DNA from: Tetracentron sinense
Taxonomy: Eukaryota > Streptophyta > Magnoliopsida > Trochodendrales > Trochodendraceae
DNA: 64,000 nucleotides
Direction of reading: 5' to 3'
Assembly: GCA_015143295.1 (NCBI GenBank)
Contig: CM026570.1
Span: 10,874,047-10,938,046 of the forward strand
Position 1 is the stretch's first letter. Every line of letters starts with the position of its first letter. Position numbers and translations under genes: made by a program. The notes beneath the pieces were generated by a model. It made no database searches and was not told the origin of the DNA. It saw nothing but the letters and a program-made list of their open reading frames with translations. Positions 22,673 through 33,330 of the stretch are shown here, piece by piece.

Positions 22673-24796
22673 ATGTCTCTCTTCCTTACTCCTCTCCTGG
22701 TCTTGTTCTCTGGACATCTCTCTACTGCAATCTTTTGTTCAATACTCATCATCTTCCTAGCTACATATTACTGCAGGACTAGCCCTCGCAAGGTTTTCCT
22801 AGTCGATTTCGCATGTTACAAGCCTGAAGATGCTTTAATGGGCACTCATGAAGTTCTCCTCGAGCGAGCCAAACTGCTGGGAGTGTTTTCCGAAGAGAGC
22901 ATGGCATTTCAAAAGAAAATCTTGGAGAAGTCTGGGATTGGGAAATCATACTTCCCCCAAGCCTTCTGGACGTTGCCACCCGACCCATGCATGGCCAATG
23001 CGAGGGAGGAGACAGAGATGGTGGTTTTTGGGGCCATTGACATTCTCTTAGCCAAAACTGCGGTGATGGTTAAGGATATAGGCATTCTGATCGTTAATTG
23101 TAGCCTTTTTAATCCCACCCCGTCTCTCGCTACGACTGTCTTAAATCGTTACAAGCTCAGGAATAATATCTTGAGCTACAATCTTGGTGGCATGGGTTGC
23201 AGTGCCGGAATCATTTCTATAGACCTTGCCAAGACACTCCTCCAAGTTGGTGTTCTTTATTTTCATGTTAAAATCACTTTGTTTTTTTTTTTTCAGACGA
23301 ACGATATATCTGTCAATATGAGGAATGCTACCCTTATTCTCAGGCTTTTCTACATGTGCTTTAACATCCAAAAAAAGTGGTTTAACCGGTTGACACTTGG
23401 TTGGCAGACTAAGACTAAGAGTATAAAAAGGCCTGAGAGTATGGGTAGCACGGTAGCACTCCTTCTGTCAATATTGCTAAGAAGGACATGTTTAGATATC
23501 GAATTTAGCATTGCTTATCTAAACTTGGTGAGTACACCCAACCAAAATGATTATTTTGAAGAGGCGGGAGACTTTTTTGCAATTTTTAATGCTTTAGCTC
23601 ACCAAAATAACTAAAAAGGCTGTTAGGAATGCTTTACACATTATAGTTTAAGTTTGTCAAAAGGCTTTGGATTGTCTCTTGGCTTCGGCTTGTCTCGGGT
23701 TCCATAAAATAGGGGGCAAGAAATAGGGGGCAAGTGGTGGAGAAGTCAAAATCATGGAGCCTATGATTTTTACTTCCCCACACATAATAAGACATGTGGT
23801 GATAAGTGTGTGAGAATAAGGGGAAGAGAGATCAAATGGGGAGAAGTCAAAATCATGGCGAGAAAATAAAATATGACTTCTCCCCATATTTACGCAACTG
23901 TCGCACAATGTATGAAACCCAAGAGGGGTTTCTGGCTTCGCCAGAGACTATCCGAGGCCTTGTCAAAAATGCATTTTGTATCTAATTACGTTAAAACAGT
24001 ACCATAACAAAATGTATGTTTTTGTACCACACAGGTTCACTCCAATTGCTATGCATTAGTAATAAGCACAGAGAACATAACCCATGGTTGGTACAGTGGC
24101 AACACCCGCTCGATGCTCGTCTCGAACTGCCTCTTCCGCATGGGAGGAGCTGCCATTCTCCTCTCCAACAGGGTTTCCGATCACTGCTCGTCCAAGTATG
24201 AACTCATCCACACGGTACGCACACATAAGGGTACCGATGATCGCGGCTACACATGCGCTTATCAGGAAGAAGATGACAATGGAAGGGTTGGAGTAAGGCT
24301 CTCAAAAGACCTCGCTGCCGCTGCTGGGGACGCACTTAAAACAAACATCGCTACACTAGCTCCTCTAGTCCTCCCGGTGTCGGAGCAACTCGCTTTCTTT
24401 ACCAATTTGGTCGGAAGAAAGGTGCTTAAGATGAAGATAAAGCCTTATACTCCAAATTTCAAGCTCGCCTTCGAGCATTTCTGCATCCATGCAGGAGGAA
24501 GGGCCGTCCTGGACAACATACAGAAGAACCTAGAGCTGACTCACTGGCACATGGAGCCTTCAAGGATGGCTCTTTACAAGTTTGGGAATACTTCGAGTAG
24601 TTCGTTATGGTACGAACTCGCATACTCTGAGGCTAAGGGTAGGATCAAGAAGGGTGATCGCCTGTGGCAGATTGCATTCGGGTCGGGGTTCAAGTGCAAC
24701 AGTGGGATTTGGCGGGCGCTGAGAAACGTTGATCCTGCAATGGAGGGGAATCCTTGGACTGCTGAGATGGATAAGTTCCCAGTTCAAGAGCCCTAG
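22673..24796 (+). CDS. 3-ketoacyl-CoA synthase (very-long-chain fatty acid elongase), 2 exons
   Basis: Exons 22673-23245 and 24035-24796 join in phase 0 (CAA|gttggt ... acacag|GTT), giving 444 residues. KCS enzymes condense malonyl-CoA with a long-chain acyl-CoA at the ER membrane, the first step of fatty-acid elongation for waxes, suberin and sphingolipids. Visible motifs are [13 protein letters not shown] (~residues 41-53), [11 protein letters not shown], the catalytic Cys176 in [13 protein letters not shown], His343 in FCIHAGGRA and Asn376 in [15 protein letters not shown]. The 33-residue His-Asn spacing equals that of FAE1. Plant KCS proteins are usually ~490-520 residues. This one lacks ~50 at the N-terminus: SGHLST runs straight into [15 protein letters not shown], so the loop between the two membrane helices appears deleted. 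A TAG at 22631-22633 closes the frame upstream, where homologous-looking sequence continues. ATG 22673 is the first usable start. Catalytically it looks intact; membrane insertion is uncertain. The 789-bp intron holds a MITE. Confidence 0.9.
23246..24034 (+). other. KCS intron
   Basis: GT at 23246 and AG at 24033-24034, preceded by a T-rich tract (tttttgtaccacacag). The first ~370 bp remain open in the exon frame by chance. The second half is mostly the inserted MITE. Confidence 0.85.
23663..23959. mobile_element. 297-bp Mutator-type MITE in the KCS intron, perfect 9-bp TSD
   Basis: TSD ttgtcaaaa at 23654-23662 and 23960-23968. Ends ggctttggattgtctcttgg and tccgaggcc match the MITE at 21706-21990 in inverted orientation of the interior. 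It lies 66-75 bp from the splice acceptor. Confidence 0.88.
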
Positions 24797-26520
24797 TTTT
24801 CATCATTACTATCATGAATAATCCTCTGGTACTTCTTCTGCTGCTGCTGCTGCTACTACTACTATTTAATATTTAATAGGAGAGGAATGGCATAGGACAT
24901 CTAACTGAGAATAATGGATCTTGGCTCCACCATATGAATGCTAGATCTAATAGTTTCGCTAAGCCTCCTATTTTCTTTTTCTCTTTTGCAATAATGATTT
25001 TGAGCAAGCAATAACTTCTATTGCTTCTAAGCTAGGGCTTCCATGTTGTGGGCAAATATGGGCTGTTGTCATTGCTTTAATTCCACTTTCAATGAAGTTA
25101 CCAGTGTTTTACTTCAAATTGACAAAGAGAAGTGCTAGCCCCATTCGCAATAACTCCAATTTTTCCACGGACAGAAGGATAGGTGCTACCCGGAGATGTT
25201 TGATATTTTAATAGATTAAAAAAAAAATTAGAGGAGATGTTTGTTTGATATTTGTAGCCACCATGTTTCATCTATGGAAGATTGTGACTGGGCTAGCATT
25301 TCTGATTCACAAATTACCTAGGGATACTAAGAGGGCGTTTGGTAATTCTAAACTAAATAGTTAGAATTTATTTGAAAGAGTTTATTTGGATTTTAGAGTG
25401 TTAAGTTCAAGTTTAATTGAATATGTAATTTTTCTTTTTTTGATGTAGAGGTTTTAATTACCTCTAAATAAATAAAGTGACATAACTACTTTTTCTTTAA
25501 GGGTGTGTAAGTTTCATGATAAAATGAGGAAAAATAAAAGAAAAGTCGATTTTCTTGCACTTTTCTTGTGTTCGGTGCGCAAGAAACACACTTCTCAATA
25601 GTGACAGACTTTCTCCAAAAAACTTTCCTCATCTTTTGATGGTTACTATGATAGAAAATTTAGGTTTCTTTTCTTTTCTTTCATCCACTTTCTCGCTAGG
25701 CGAAAGAACCCTAAAGTAAAACATTTACTACCAAAATAAATTGACATTCAATTAAGGGGAATGATTCTTTGCGCGGGTGCATTCTGCGGAACGTGCACGC
25801 CTCCACGAGATGCCATGTGTCTCATTTAACATTCATAAATTGTGGTTAAGATTCGCTCACCCCCCAGGGTTCATCCATCTAACCATGATTTAAAAAAAAT
25901 AATCTCAAGTTAGTTAACACTCAGTAACTGTGGTTAAATTCACTCACCCCTAGAATTCATCCATTTAACCTTGGTTTTTAGAAAAATAACCTCCGGTTAG
26001 TTAACACTTATTAACCGTGGTTAACATTCACTCACCCCTAAGGTTCATTCATCTAACTTTGGTTTTTAGAAAAAATAAAATATATTAACCTTATGTTAGT
26101 TAAACTTAATTACAATTAAAAAAGAAAAAAGAGACATGTGGCAGGTTGTGGGAGCGCACCCATTCTACTAGGGTGGAATGCGGCGTGCAAAGTATCACTT
26201 CCCTTCCATTAAACTTTAACTTAACAGACTAAAAAGCCAATTAAGCTCTACCTATATAATTTAGAGGTTCCAAACGCCCTAAGCTACAATCCTTAGAAAT
26301 TTAGAGCCACCATTTCCATGGGTCCTACTCCTACTCCTACTTAGTACATCTACCAAGTGTAAATAATTGACTGGTCATGAAGATCTTTGAAATAGATACG
26401 CAAAATGGTCAATTTTAGTCATTCTATTAAAATCGAAGGCAAATGTTTCTCCAAACACATAATCATTTGGACGGTTGTGATGGTCCAATCACATTGATCT
26501 TAGCCATTAATGTCTAGAGG
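24797..26520. other. KCS 3' flank with small transposons
   Basis: Starts with a 3' UTR-like segment carrying (CTG)/(CTA) trinucleotides at 24838-24864. 25121-25302 has GCTAGC-type MITE ends (gtgctagcccc / gggctagca). 25498-25715 is a 'gggtgtgt' MITE. 25755-26212 is a foldback element whose ends ggggaatgattctttgc and gcaaagtatcacttccc pair, and whose interior holds three repeats of a taaccttggtttttagaaaa arm. 26385-26520 matches 61000-61140 in inverse orientation. Confidence 0.6.
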
Positions 26521-26592
26521 AGTGCTAGCACTATCCTAACTGAACCCCTAATGGTCTATTTAGTATGACCCCACCAAATGGTCTGTCCTCCT

Positions 26593-26988
26593 TGTGGTGA
26601 AAAGAGAACCTAATGAACACAAACAAAACACACACAAATAACACAGAATATACGTGATTCACCCGGTTGGGGCTAAGTCCACGGAGAGAGTACCTTCTTC
26701 ACTAATAATTGAAGCAAAGAAAAATAACATCTTGTCTCTTAAACAATCTCTCACTCTCAAAGAAATAGTTTGACTTCTGTTCTACGAACTCTCGGTATTA
26801 AACCATAATACAAAATAAGTTTTGTATAAGGAAAAATTCGGAAAAAGAAAAATCTCGTACTTAATCCCGCTTTCTGCGATCGATTGCCCAAGAGGGGTGA
26901 TCGATCGCCACTACCGGCAATCGATCGCCCCTCTTGGGTGATGGTTCGCACCTTGCAGACACTCTCTAGAATTGAAACAATTCTAACA
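26593..26988 (-). repeat. 3' LTR of copia-2 (396 bp)
   Basis: TG..CA type ends. Contains four closely spaced palindromic words of the gatcgatcgcc type at 26878-26930. The other LTR has lost 43 bp of this cluster, which exactly accounts for the length difference (396 versus 353). Confidence 0.92.
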
Positions 26989-27091
26989 CTCTCCACCTTG
27001 GCTTCAATTCTGTTCTGCCTCAGGTGAAGGATAACTGCATCTACAAAGATGCCTTCACACCTTCCCTCAAGGGTGTGGCCTTCCATCGATC

Positions 27092-27445
27092 TCATTGAAT
27101 GTTAACCAAGTCCAAACAATGTTTAAACTTGGAAATAGTAACAGACTTTGTCATCATATCTGAAGGGTTTTCACTCTTGTGAATTTTCTCCAATAGAATC
27201 TCCTTTTCAGATATCGCGTCTCTTATGAAGTAGAAGCGCACATCAATGTGCTTCATTTTTGACCGGTAAATTTGATTCTTCGCCAAGTGTATAACACTTT
27301 GACTGTCACAGTGAAGAATTATTTTCTCCAATTTTACTCCCAGTTCACTAACCAAACTTCTCAACCAGATAGTTTCCTTGGCTACTTTTGAAGCTACCAT
27401 GTATTCAGTCTCGGTCGTTGACAATGCTGTAGTAGGCTGCAACAT
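27092..27445 (-). pseudogene. copia-2 RNase H domain
   Basis: Minus-strand translation shows TTALSTTETEYMVASKVAKE, LHCDSQSVIHLAKNQIYRSK and MKHIDVRFYFIRDAI, the conserved C-terminal copia RNase H blocks, ending before the 3' LTR. Open for about 115 codons but isolated from any reverse transcriptase. Confidence 0.9.
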
Positions 27446-27559
27446 GAATCTCCAACATCAATTTTACTCTCATTCTCAATCATGAGAGCAAAAGCTACCA
27501 TGTCTGTGTTATCATCATATCTTTTGGGTGCTTTTCGAACCCGTTGTGATCTTCGTAGA

Positions 27560-28145
27560 TGTGGCTGTTGATCGACTCTCTCGATCTAAGGTGGTGATTC
27601 TTCAATGCAACATCAATTCTCATACTCCGAGTTTTCTCTAGGAGTGTCCTATTCATCCACTCTGCCACTCCATTCTGCTATGAAGTTTTGGGTGTAGTGA
27701 AGTTTTGAGCAATACCCTCATTTGTATAAAATTTAATGAATATTGTAGATGTATATTCTCCTCAATTGTCTGACCTTAGACACTTTATCTACTTTCATGT
27801 CCGTTTTTGAATCTTGGCTTTCCACTGCTTGAAAATGCTGAATATCTCAGACTTATGCTTCATGTAATACACTAAAATATTCCTCGAGAAATCATCCATA
27901 AATGTCACATAATATAGAGATTCCGACAGTGACTTTACAGGGGCTGACCCTCACACATTTGAATGAAAATACTCTAAAATTCTCTCACTACGGTGTGAAG
28001 AGGTCTTGAACCTCACCCTTGACTGCTTCCCGAACACATAGTGCTCACAGAATTACAGCTTGCAGGTTTTAATCCATTTTAGGAGCTTTCTACTGTGAAG
28101 CTCCATTACGGCTCTCTCGCTCAGATGACCCAGTCTCCTGTACCA
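27560..28145 (-). pseudogene. copia-2 integrase remnant
   Basis: Recognisable pieces on the minus strand in several frames: RRLGHLSERAVMELHSRK (pre-integrase, ~28110), YYVTFMDDFSRN (~27910) and QNGVAEWMNRTLLE (~27650). Stops and frameshifts break it throughout. The catalytic Glu is kept in the last motif. Confidence 0.8.
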
Positions 28146-28639
28146 TAGTTTGGTCTCATCGTTGCCTTCTGATGAACCAATAGCGGCTCAATCTATCACA
28201 GTATTCCCTATCATCTTGTATAGGGTTCTAGTCCTTATATCTTTCAGGATAATAAAGGATCCCTTAACTACCTTCAGAGCTCCACCTAAAGTTGTGTACC
28301 TACACCCAGCGACTTCTATTGTACCCAAAAAACAAAAAAAATTTCAGGTCCAGTACATGCCTAACATCAATTAGGGTTCGAACAGTACCTATCCATACTC
28401 TCTTACAAACTGCATCATTCCCCATCAAAACTATACCCCTATTGTAGGTTTTATGTGTCAAATCAATTTCTATTTGGACACATATGGTATGAACATGCGG
28501 AATCAAAAATCCAAGTATCAGAAAAAGTTTCCTTATTTGTATAGGTGCAAAAGGCGTCGTCGTCGCTAATTTCTTCTGAAGCTACATTAGCTTGATATGA
28601 GGCTTTCCCTTTCACCATTTCAGATTCCTTTTCTTGCTC

Positions 28640-29382
28640 CTACTTTAGGATCCTGGAGTATTTCTTAATGTGACCATATTTCTTACAATGGTGACATTGA
28701 GGTCGAGTCCTCCCAGACTTTGATTTCGACATTCCTCTTCTTTGTTCTTTCTCATTTCTCATTTTATTTCCCCTTCCTCTTACAAACAAACCCTCAGCCT
28801 GAATATTTTTCTCTTCCTGATTTTTCTTTCTCAAATCGTTTGAGAGTAGAGTTTCTACTGTGTCTTTTAACTTTATGAAATCATTCTCATAGAGTAGGGT
28901 TGTAACGAGGTGCTTATAAGAGGGTGGAAGTGAAAAGAAAGTTGTAGGGCATGATCTTCATCGCTGACGTTCTCATCAATGCTTGCTAGGTCATTGATTA
29001 CTTTGTTGAGTGCATTCATGTGCTTGGTGAGATCCTCACCTTCCTTCATCTTGGTAGTATGAAGTTTTTGGTTTAGGAACAATCTCTTTGATAACGACTT
29101 CATTATATATAGGCTTTCGAGTTTTATTCAAAGCTTCGGTGTTGAATCTTCATTGATCACGTGATAGAGAATGTCGTCAGATAAACTTAACTAATGGTGC
29201 TCGCAGCTTTCAATTCCAGATCTTCATCGGATATTTACTCAAGTTTCTTTTCTTTATCCTTTAGGGTTTTGTGCAAACCTTATTGTATCAATAGATTTTT
29301 CACCCGACTCTGCCATAATCCGAAGTTGTCATTCCCATCGAATCTTGCAACATCGAACTTGGCACTGGAACTCTTCGATGCC
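28640..29382 (-). pseudogene. copia-2 gag remnant
   Basis: Starts at an ATG near 29382 (MASKSSSAKFDVARFDGNDN) shortly after the primer-binding site. It passes several stops, includes KRLFLNQKLHTTKMKEGEDL (~29060) and ends with a zinc knuckle CHHCKKYGHIKKYS (~28665), in which the final Cys of CCHC is Ser. Clearly the same gag family as copia-3. Confidence 0.88.
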
Positions 29383-29418
29383 ATTGCTTCGAATCAAACC
29401 ACGACTCTGAAACCAATT

Positions 29419-29771
29419 TGTAGTGAAAAGAGAACCTAATGAACATAAAAAGAAAACACATAAATAACACAGGATATACGTGATTCACCCAACCATGATT
29501 ACGTTCACGGAGAGAGTACCTTCTTCACTAATAATGGAAGTAAAGAGAAACAACGTCTCGCCTCTCAAACAATCTCTCATTCTCAAAGAAATAGTTTGGC
29601 TTCAGTTCTATGAACTCTCGATATTAAACCCTAATACAAAATAAGCTTTATATAAGGGAAAACTCAGAAAAAGAAAATCTCGTAACTAATCCCGCTTTCT
29701 ACGATTGGTCGGCCTCTTGGGCGATCGTTCGAACCTTGCAGACACTCTCCAGACTTGAAACAATTCAAACA
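29419..29771 (-). repeat. 5' LTR of copia-2 (353 bp)
   Basis: Matches the 3' LTR apart from substitutions and a 43-bp deletion within the palindrome-word cluster. Confidence 0.92.
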
Positions 29772-29820
29772 CTCCTAGGCCTTTGGCCTTTTGCATGTGT
29801 TATGAGAATACAGGTCTCGA

Positions 29821-30957
29821 CAGCGGCGGAGCAAGGATTTACTAATAGTGGGGGCACACATTGGTTAATTGAAAATGATAGTAGTTATTAATAGATTTGT
29901 GAATACTTATTAGGTGGGTATAAAATATTTTGGGTTCACGGCATAGCTCCTCAATTTTTTTTTTTATGACTAAGTTATTGAGCCATTTTATCTATACATA
30001 TTTTACGGGTATTGTTTTTCCTTGATTATGAGACAACTTTCCCCTTGCTTTATAGTCACGCCATATTAAATCATTAAATATATAATACATAAGATATTTT
30101 TTTTCAAAAGTTCAGTTGTCCTCTTGTCTCATGGCTATGCCATATTAAATCATTAAATAATATAGTATATTTTTCAGGGGCAACTACCCATTGTCCATGA
30201 TTATGTCCAATTAAATAATTAATCAACTTAGTTTAAATACAATATCTTTTAAAGTTAAAGAGTTGGGATCGAGTCAATTGCGATTAAACTCGGGAGAGAT
30301 CAATCACATCCATAGGTCAACACGTTTCTCTTTTAATTCCGATTAACTATAGTTAAGATTCACTAATATTTAGGGTCCAACAATCCAACCTTGGTTTTAG
30401 GAAAAAATATTAACCCTTCCACTTCTATTTCCACCCTTTGTGAGTGAGTGTAATCCTAAGCTCTCGCAATTGGACAAATTTGAACTCAAAGCTTGTGGGC
30501 AAGAGCCTCTATTCCCAGAGAACGAATCACAGCCAATTGTGATTGAACTCGGGGAGAATTCAATCACACGCATAGGCTAACATGTGTCCCTTTTAACCCT
30601 TATTAATTATGGTTAAGATTTACTGACTCTTGAGGTTTCAACAATATAACCTCGACTTTTAAAAAAATATTAATCCTAAGGGTTAAAAATTCTTAATCAT
30701 ATTCAAATATTTTTTTTAATATTTTGTTTAAAACCAAGGTTATATTGTTGAACCCCAAAGATTAGTGAATCTTAACCATAGTTAATAAGAATTAAAAGGG
30801 ATACCTGTTGGCTTATGGGTGTGATTGAACTTGAGGTGCGTATGATAGTATGTGTGATGTTTAACTCTAATAAAAAAAATTAAAGAAAAAAAACAGTTTT
30901 TGCAAAATTTCAGTGGGGGCACGTGCCCCCACAGGCCCCCACCTGGCTCCGCCCTTG
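29821..30957. mobile_element. 1.14-kb non-autonomous hAT element, perfect 8-bp TSD
   Basis: Ends cagcggcggagcaagg and cctggctccgcccttg are inverted repeats. TSD ggtctcga at 29813-29820 and 30958-30965. No transposase is visible. The interior carries two foldback-family copies (30255-30420 partial; 30530-30835 full palindrome). The GC-rich right terminus (gggggcacgtgcccccac) is shared with 44200-44248. Confidence 0.87.
30530..30835. repeat. foldback repeat, full copy inside hAT
   Basis: Left arm cagccaattgtgattgaact..ttatggttaagatttactg pairs with right arm ttagtgaatcttaaccatag..gggtgtgattgaact around an AT-rich centre. Confidence 0.7.
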
Positions 30958-31194
30958 GGTCTCGATTGTACTTTTCCGTACATAGCATCTAACACAAAGT
31001 GTTGAAAATTGGACACTAAAACCAGACAACACAACCGAAATTCTCACTCAGCAACTACTAATATTTATTACGCAGATAGCAGAGAACAGACCAGTAGAGA
31101 GTCAAACCCCAATAAATTTGTACACAGCTGAACATGCAGTCCACAGTAATGTAAAATAACCTTTATGGCATTCAACTGAATTAGAATTAAAATG

Positions 31195-31545
31195 AGAAGG
31201 GATTATCTCTGGGAGCTGCCTATAAATCCCATCTCCGGCACCACTCTTCAACTAATGCGTGGAAGGTATTTAAGAAGAGGAGTGATAACATGTATTGCAG
31301 GTTTGTGTTGAAGGTACGGGCACACCTCCCAAGCTCGACACATGTCCTCTTTAACATCCATTAACCGTGGTTAAGATTCACTCATACCTAAGGTTAAGTA
31401 ATTTAACCTTAGTTTTTTTTTAATTTAACCTTTGGTTATAATCTCACTCATTCATGTGGTTAATTTTTTTAAAGTAAGGTTAGATTATTTAATCATAGGT
31501 ATGAGTGAATCTTAACTACGGTCAATGGGTGTGGCTATTGAGCGC
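31195..31545. repeat. local repeat unit (first copy) with foldback arms
   Basis: 31195-31450 matches 33225-33330 plus 34568-34710 (cgtggaaggtatttaa, taataacatgtattgca). 31320-31545 is also a foldback: ttaagattcactcataccta pairs with taggtatgagtgaatcttaa. Confidence 0.75.
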
Positions 31546-32424
31546 CCACCCTTGAGTTCTAACCTGCTAACCCTCTAGCCCCTGACATAGATAGCTAATG
31601 ATTGTAGGACTATCCAAAAAAAAAAGACCTTGATTTTTAAAAACAAAAAATAAAGCAAAATACTATCTTAATTTTCTTCAGTTTTAACCATAATTCAAGG
31701 AGTTAAAAGGGAGAAGTGGACACGACATTTGACTACATAGTCAAATGCATGGTGACTTGTCACTATTCAATTAAAATAGAACAACTTATTGGATTTGTGG
31801 CAGTGTGTTACCACTATTGTCCTTAAATCCTAACTTGTTCAGCCAGCCTAAGTTATGGTGCAATAAAATTTAGTGCAAGTCTCATGTACTTTTAAAATTT
31901 TAACCTTTAATTTAATTATTAAAGGGTCAATATAAGAGTTGATGTTGTATTTAAAATCCTTACCTTTAATGGTTAGTCCTGTATCGGTTAGGATTATGGA
32001 GTATATTTGAGAGTCACGAGGGGAGGAAATATTATTGACAAGAGTTGTTGGTTGTTGGCAAGGCTTGATAGATATAAAGCGGGTAGAAGTCATCATTAAA
32101 TGGTCCATTGAGTAGATGCGACTTAAAGGGTCCATTGAGTAGACATTTCCTCATTCCATGTCAAAACCTCATGGATAAAAAGTGATATGTCAAAACCTTA
32201 TAGATAAAAAGTAAATGAATAATTGTTATCATTCGTAAAAGGAAGTTATGGATAATAAATTTTTAATAATTTGGAGAACAAGTAGAACATGGCTCAATTT
32301 TATCATAATCTCATAGGTAATAATTCAATTTGAGATGAGCTCATTTGATGTAGTTTTGATCATTCTATTTTGATTTTTCCAGATGTCAAACGGACTAGCA
32401 GTAATGAAAATATCCAAGAATCAT
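31546..32424. other. no gene recognised
   Basis: AT-rich. A minus-strand open frame of about 95 codons (31848-32135) has no recognisable motif and I do not support it as a gene. Confidence 0.4.
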
Positions 32425-32885
32425 TTAGGGTGTGTTCGTTTTGCGTAGTTGAATTTCCCAAGAGATTCAATTCTTGAGAAATTCAATCTCTTGTGACATG
32501 TGTTCTATGTTCAGTCGAGCATGAGAATTTAAAAATAAATTCCCTCAATTTCTAGTTTCTATGTTCGGCTAGGCATGGGAAATGAACTTTTTGTATTCTT
32601 ATTTTGTGGATAAAAAAATGAAAATGAAAATTAAAAATTAAAAAGGCAATATTGTCAAGAGAGAGGGTTATATGATTTCTTAGCCTTTTAAAATTTGACA
32701 AGAAATTCATGTCTCATGGTTAAGGCTGAGACATTAATTTCCCATACGATGGTAAATTTGTTTTCGATGCCAATCTCATTTCTCGAAAAATTAAATTGGC
32801 ACACCGAACACACGAAGATAAGTTATTTTCTAGGTATTGATATTTCACATGCTAATTTTTAGCGAAATGAACACTCTTATAGACA
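32425..32885. mobile_element. MITE, 'gggtgtgttcg' family
   Basis: Left end agggtgtgttcgttttgc and right end gcgaaatgaacactctt are imperfect inverted repeats. The interior has inverted agattcaattctt / aattcatgtct words. Confidence 0.5.
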
Positions 32886-33330
32886 AGCAACAGAGGTAAC
32901 AGGGAAATGACTTCATCTTCAACAGAGGGGTGCAACTCCCATGTTTGTATTCCTTTATCGGTTTTCTAGTACTTTGACTTTGGAAATAGATTGTTGATGT
33001 GCATTAATGAGAATGGGTAACATATTTCTAAATCTAAGTCTCTTTGCCCAGCTTGTGTCCCCTTCATTCGTGGTTAAGATTTATTAATCCTTACTGTTAA
33101 AGAAATTAACCTTGATTTTTAGAGGAAAAAAAACAACCATGTTAATATTTGATTTATTAACCAATTTCTAAATCTTTTCCCTAAAAACCAAGGTTACATC
33201 AACCATTGTTTAAAATGAGGAGGCAAAGGATTATCTCAGGCAAATGCCCGAGATCTCATCTCGGGTACCACTCTTCAGCTGACGCGTGGAAGGTATTTAA
33301 CCAGTAATAACATGTATTGCAAGTTTGTAT

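Larger units (their letters stand above)
26593..29771 (-). mobile_element. Ty1/copia element lacking RT, perfect 5-bp TSD (copia-2)
   Basis: LTRs at 26593-26988 and 29419-29771 bound a 2.4-kb interior. The TSD ctcct is perfect (26588-26592, 29772-29776). The polypurine tract AAGGTGGAGAG adjoins the 3' LTR on the minus strand, and a primer-binding site TGGTTTCAGAGTC (29403-29415) adjoins the 5' LTR. Gag, integrase and RNase H pieces are present. RNase H is followed within ~150 bp by the integrase C-side, so the reverse transcriptase has been deleted. Confidence 0.95.

Noticed and set aside
23246..23614. Read-through of KCS exon 1 into a longer single-exon protein
   Set aside because: Similarity to KCS stops exactly at a GT donor and resumes in phase after the AG at 24033-24034, so this stretch is intron.
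31848..32135. 95-codon minus-strand frame
   Set aside because: No recognisable domain, AT-rich composition and no splice or promoter context.
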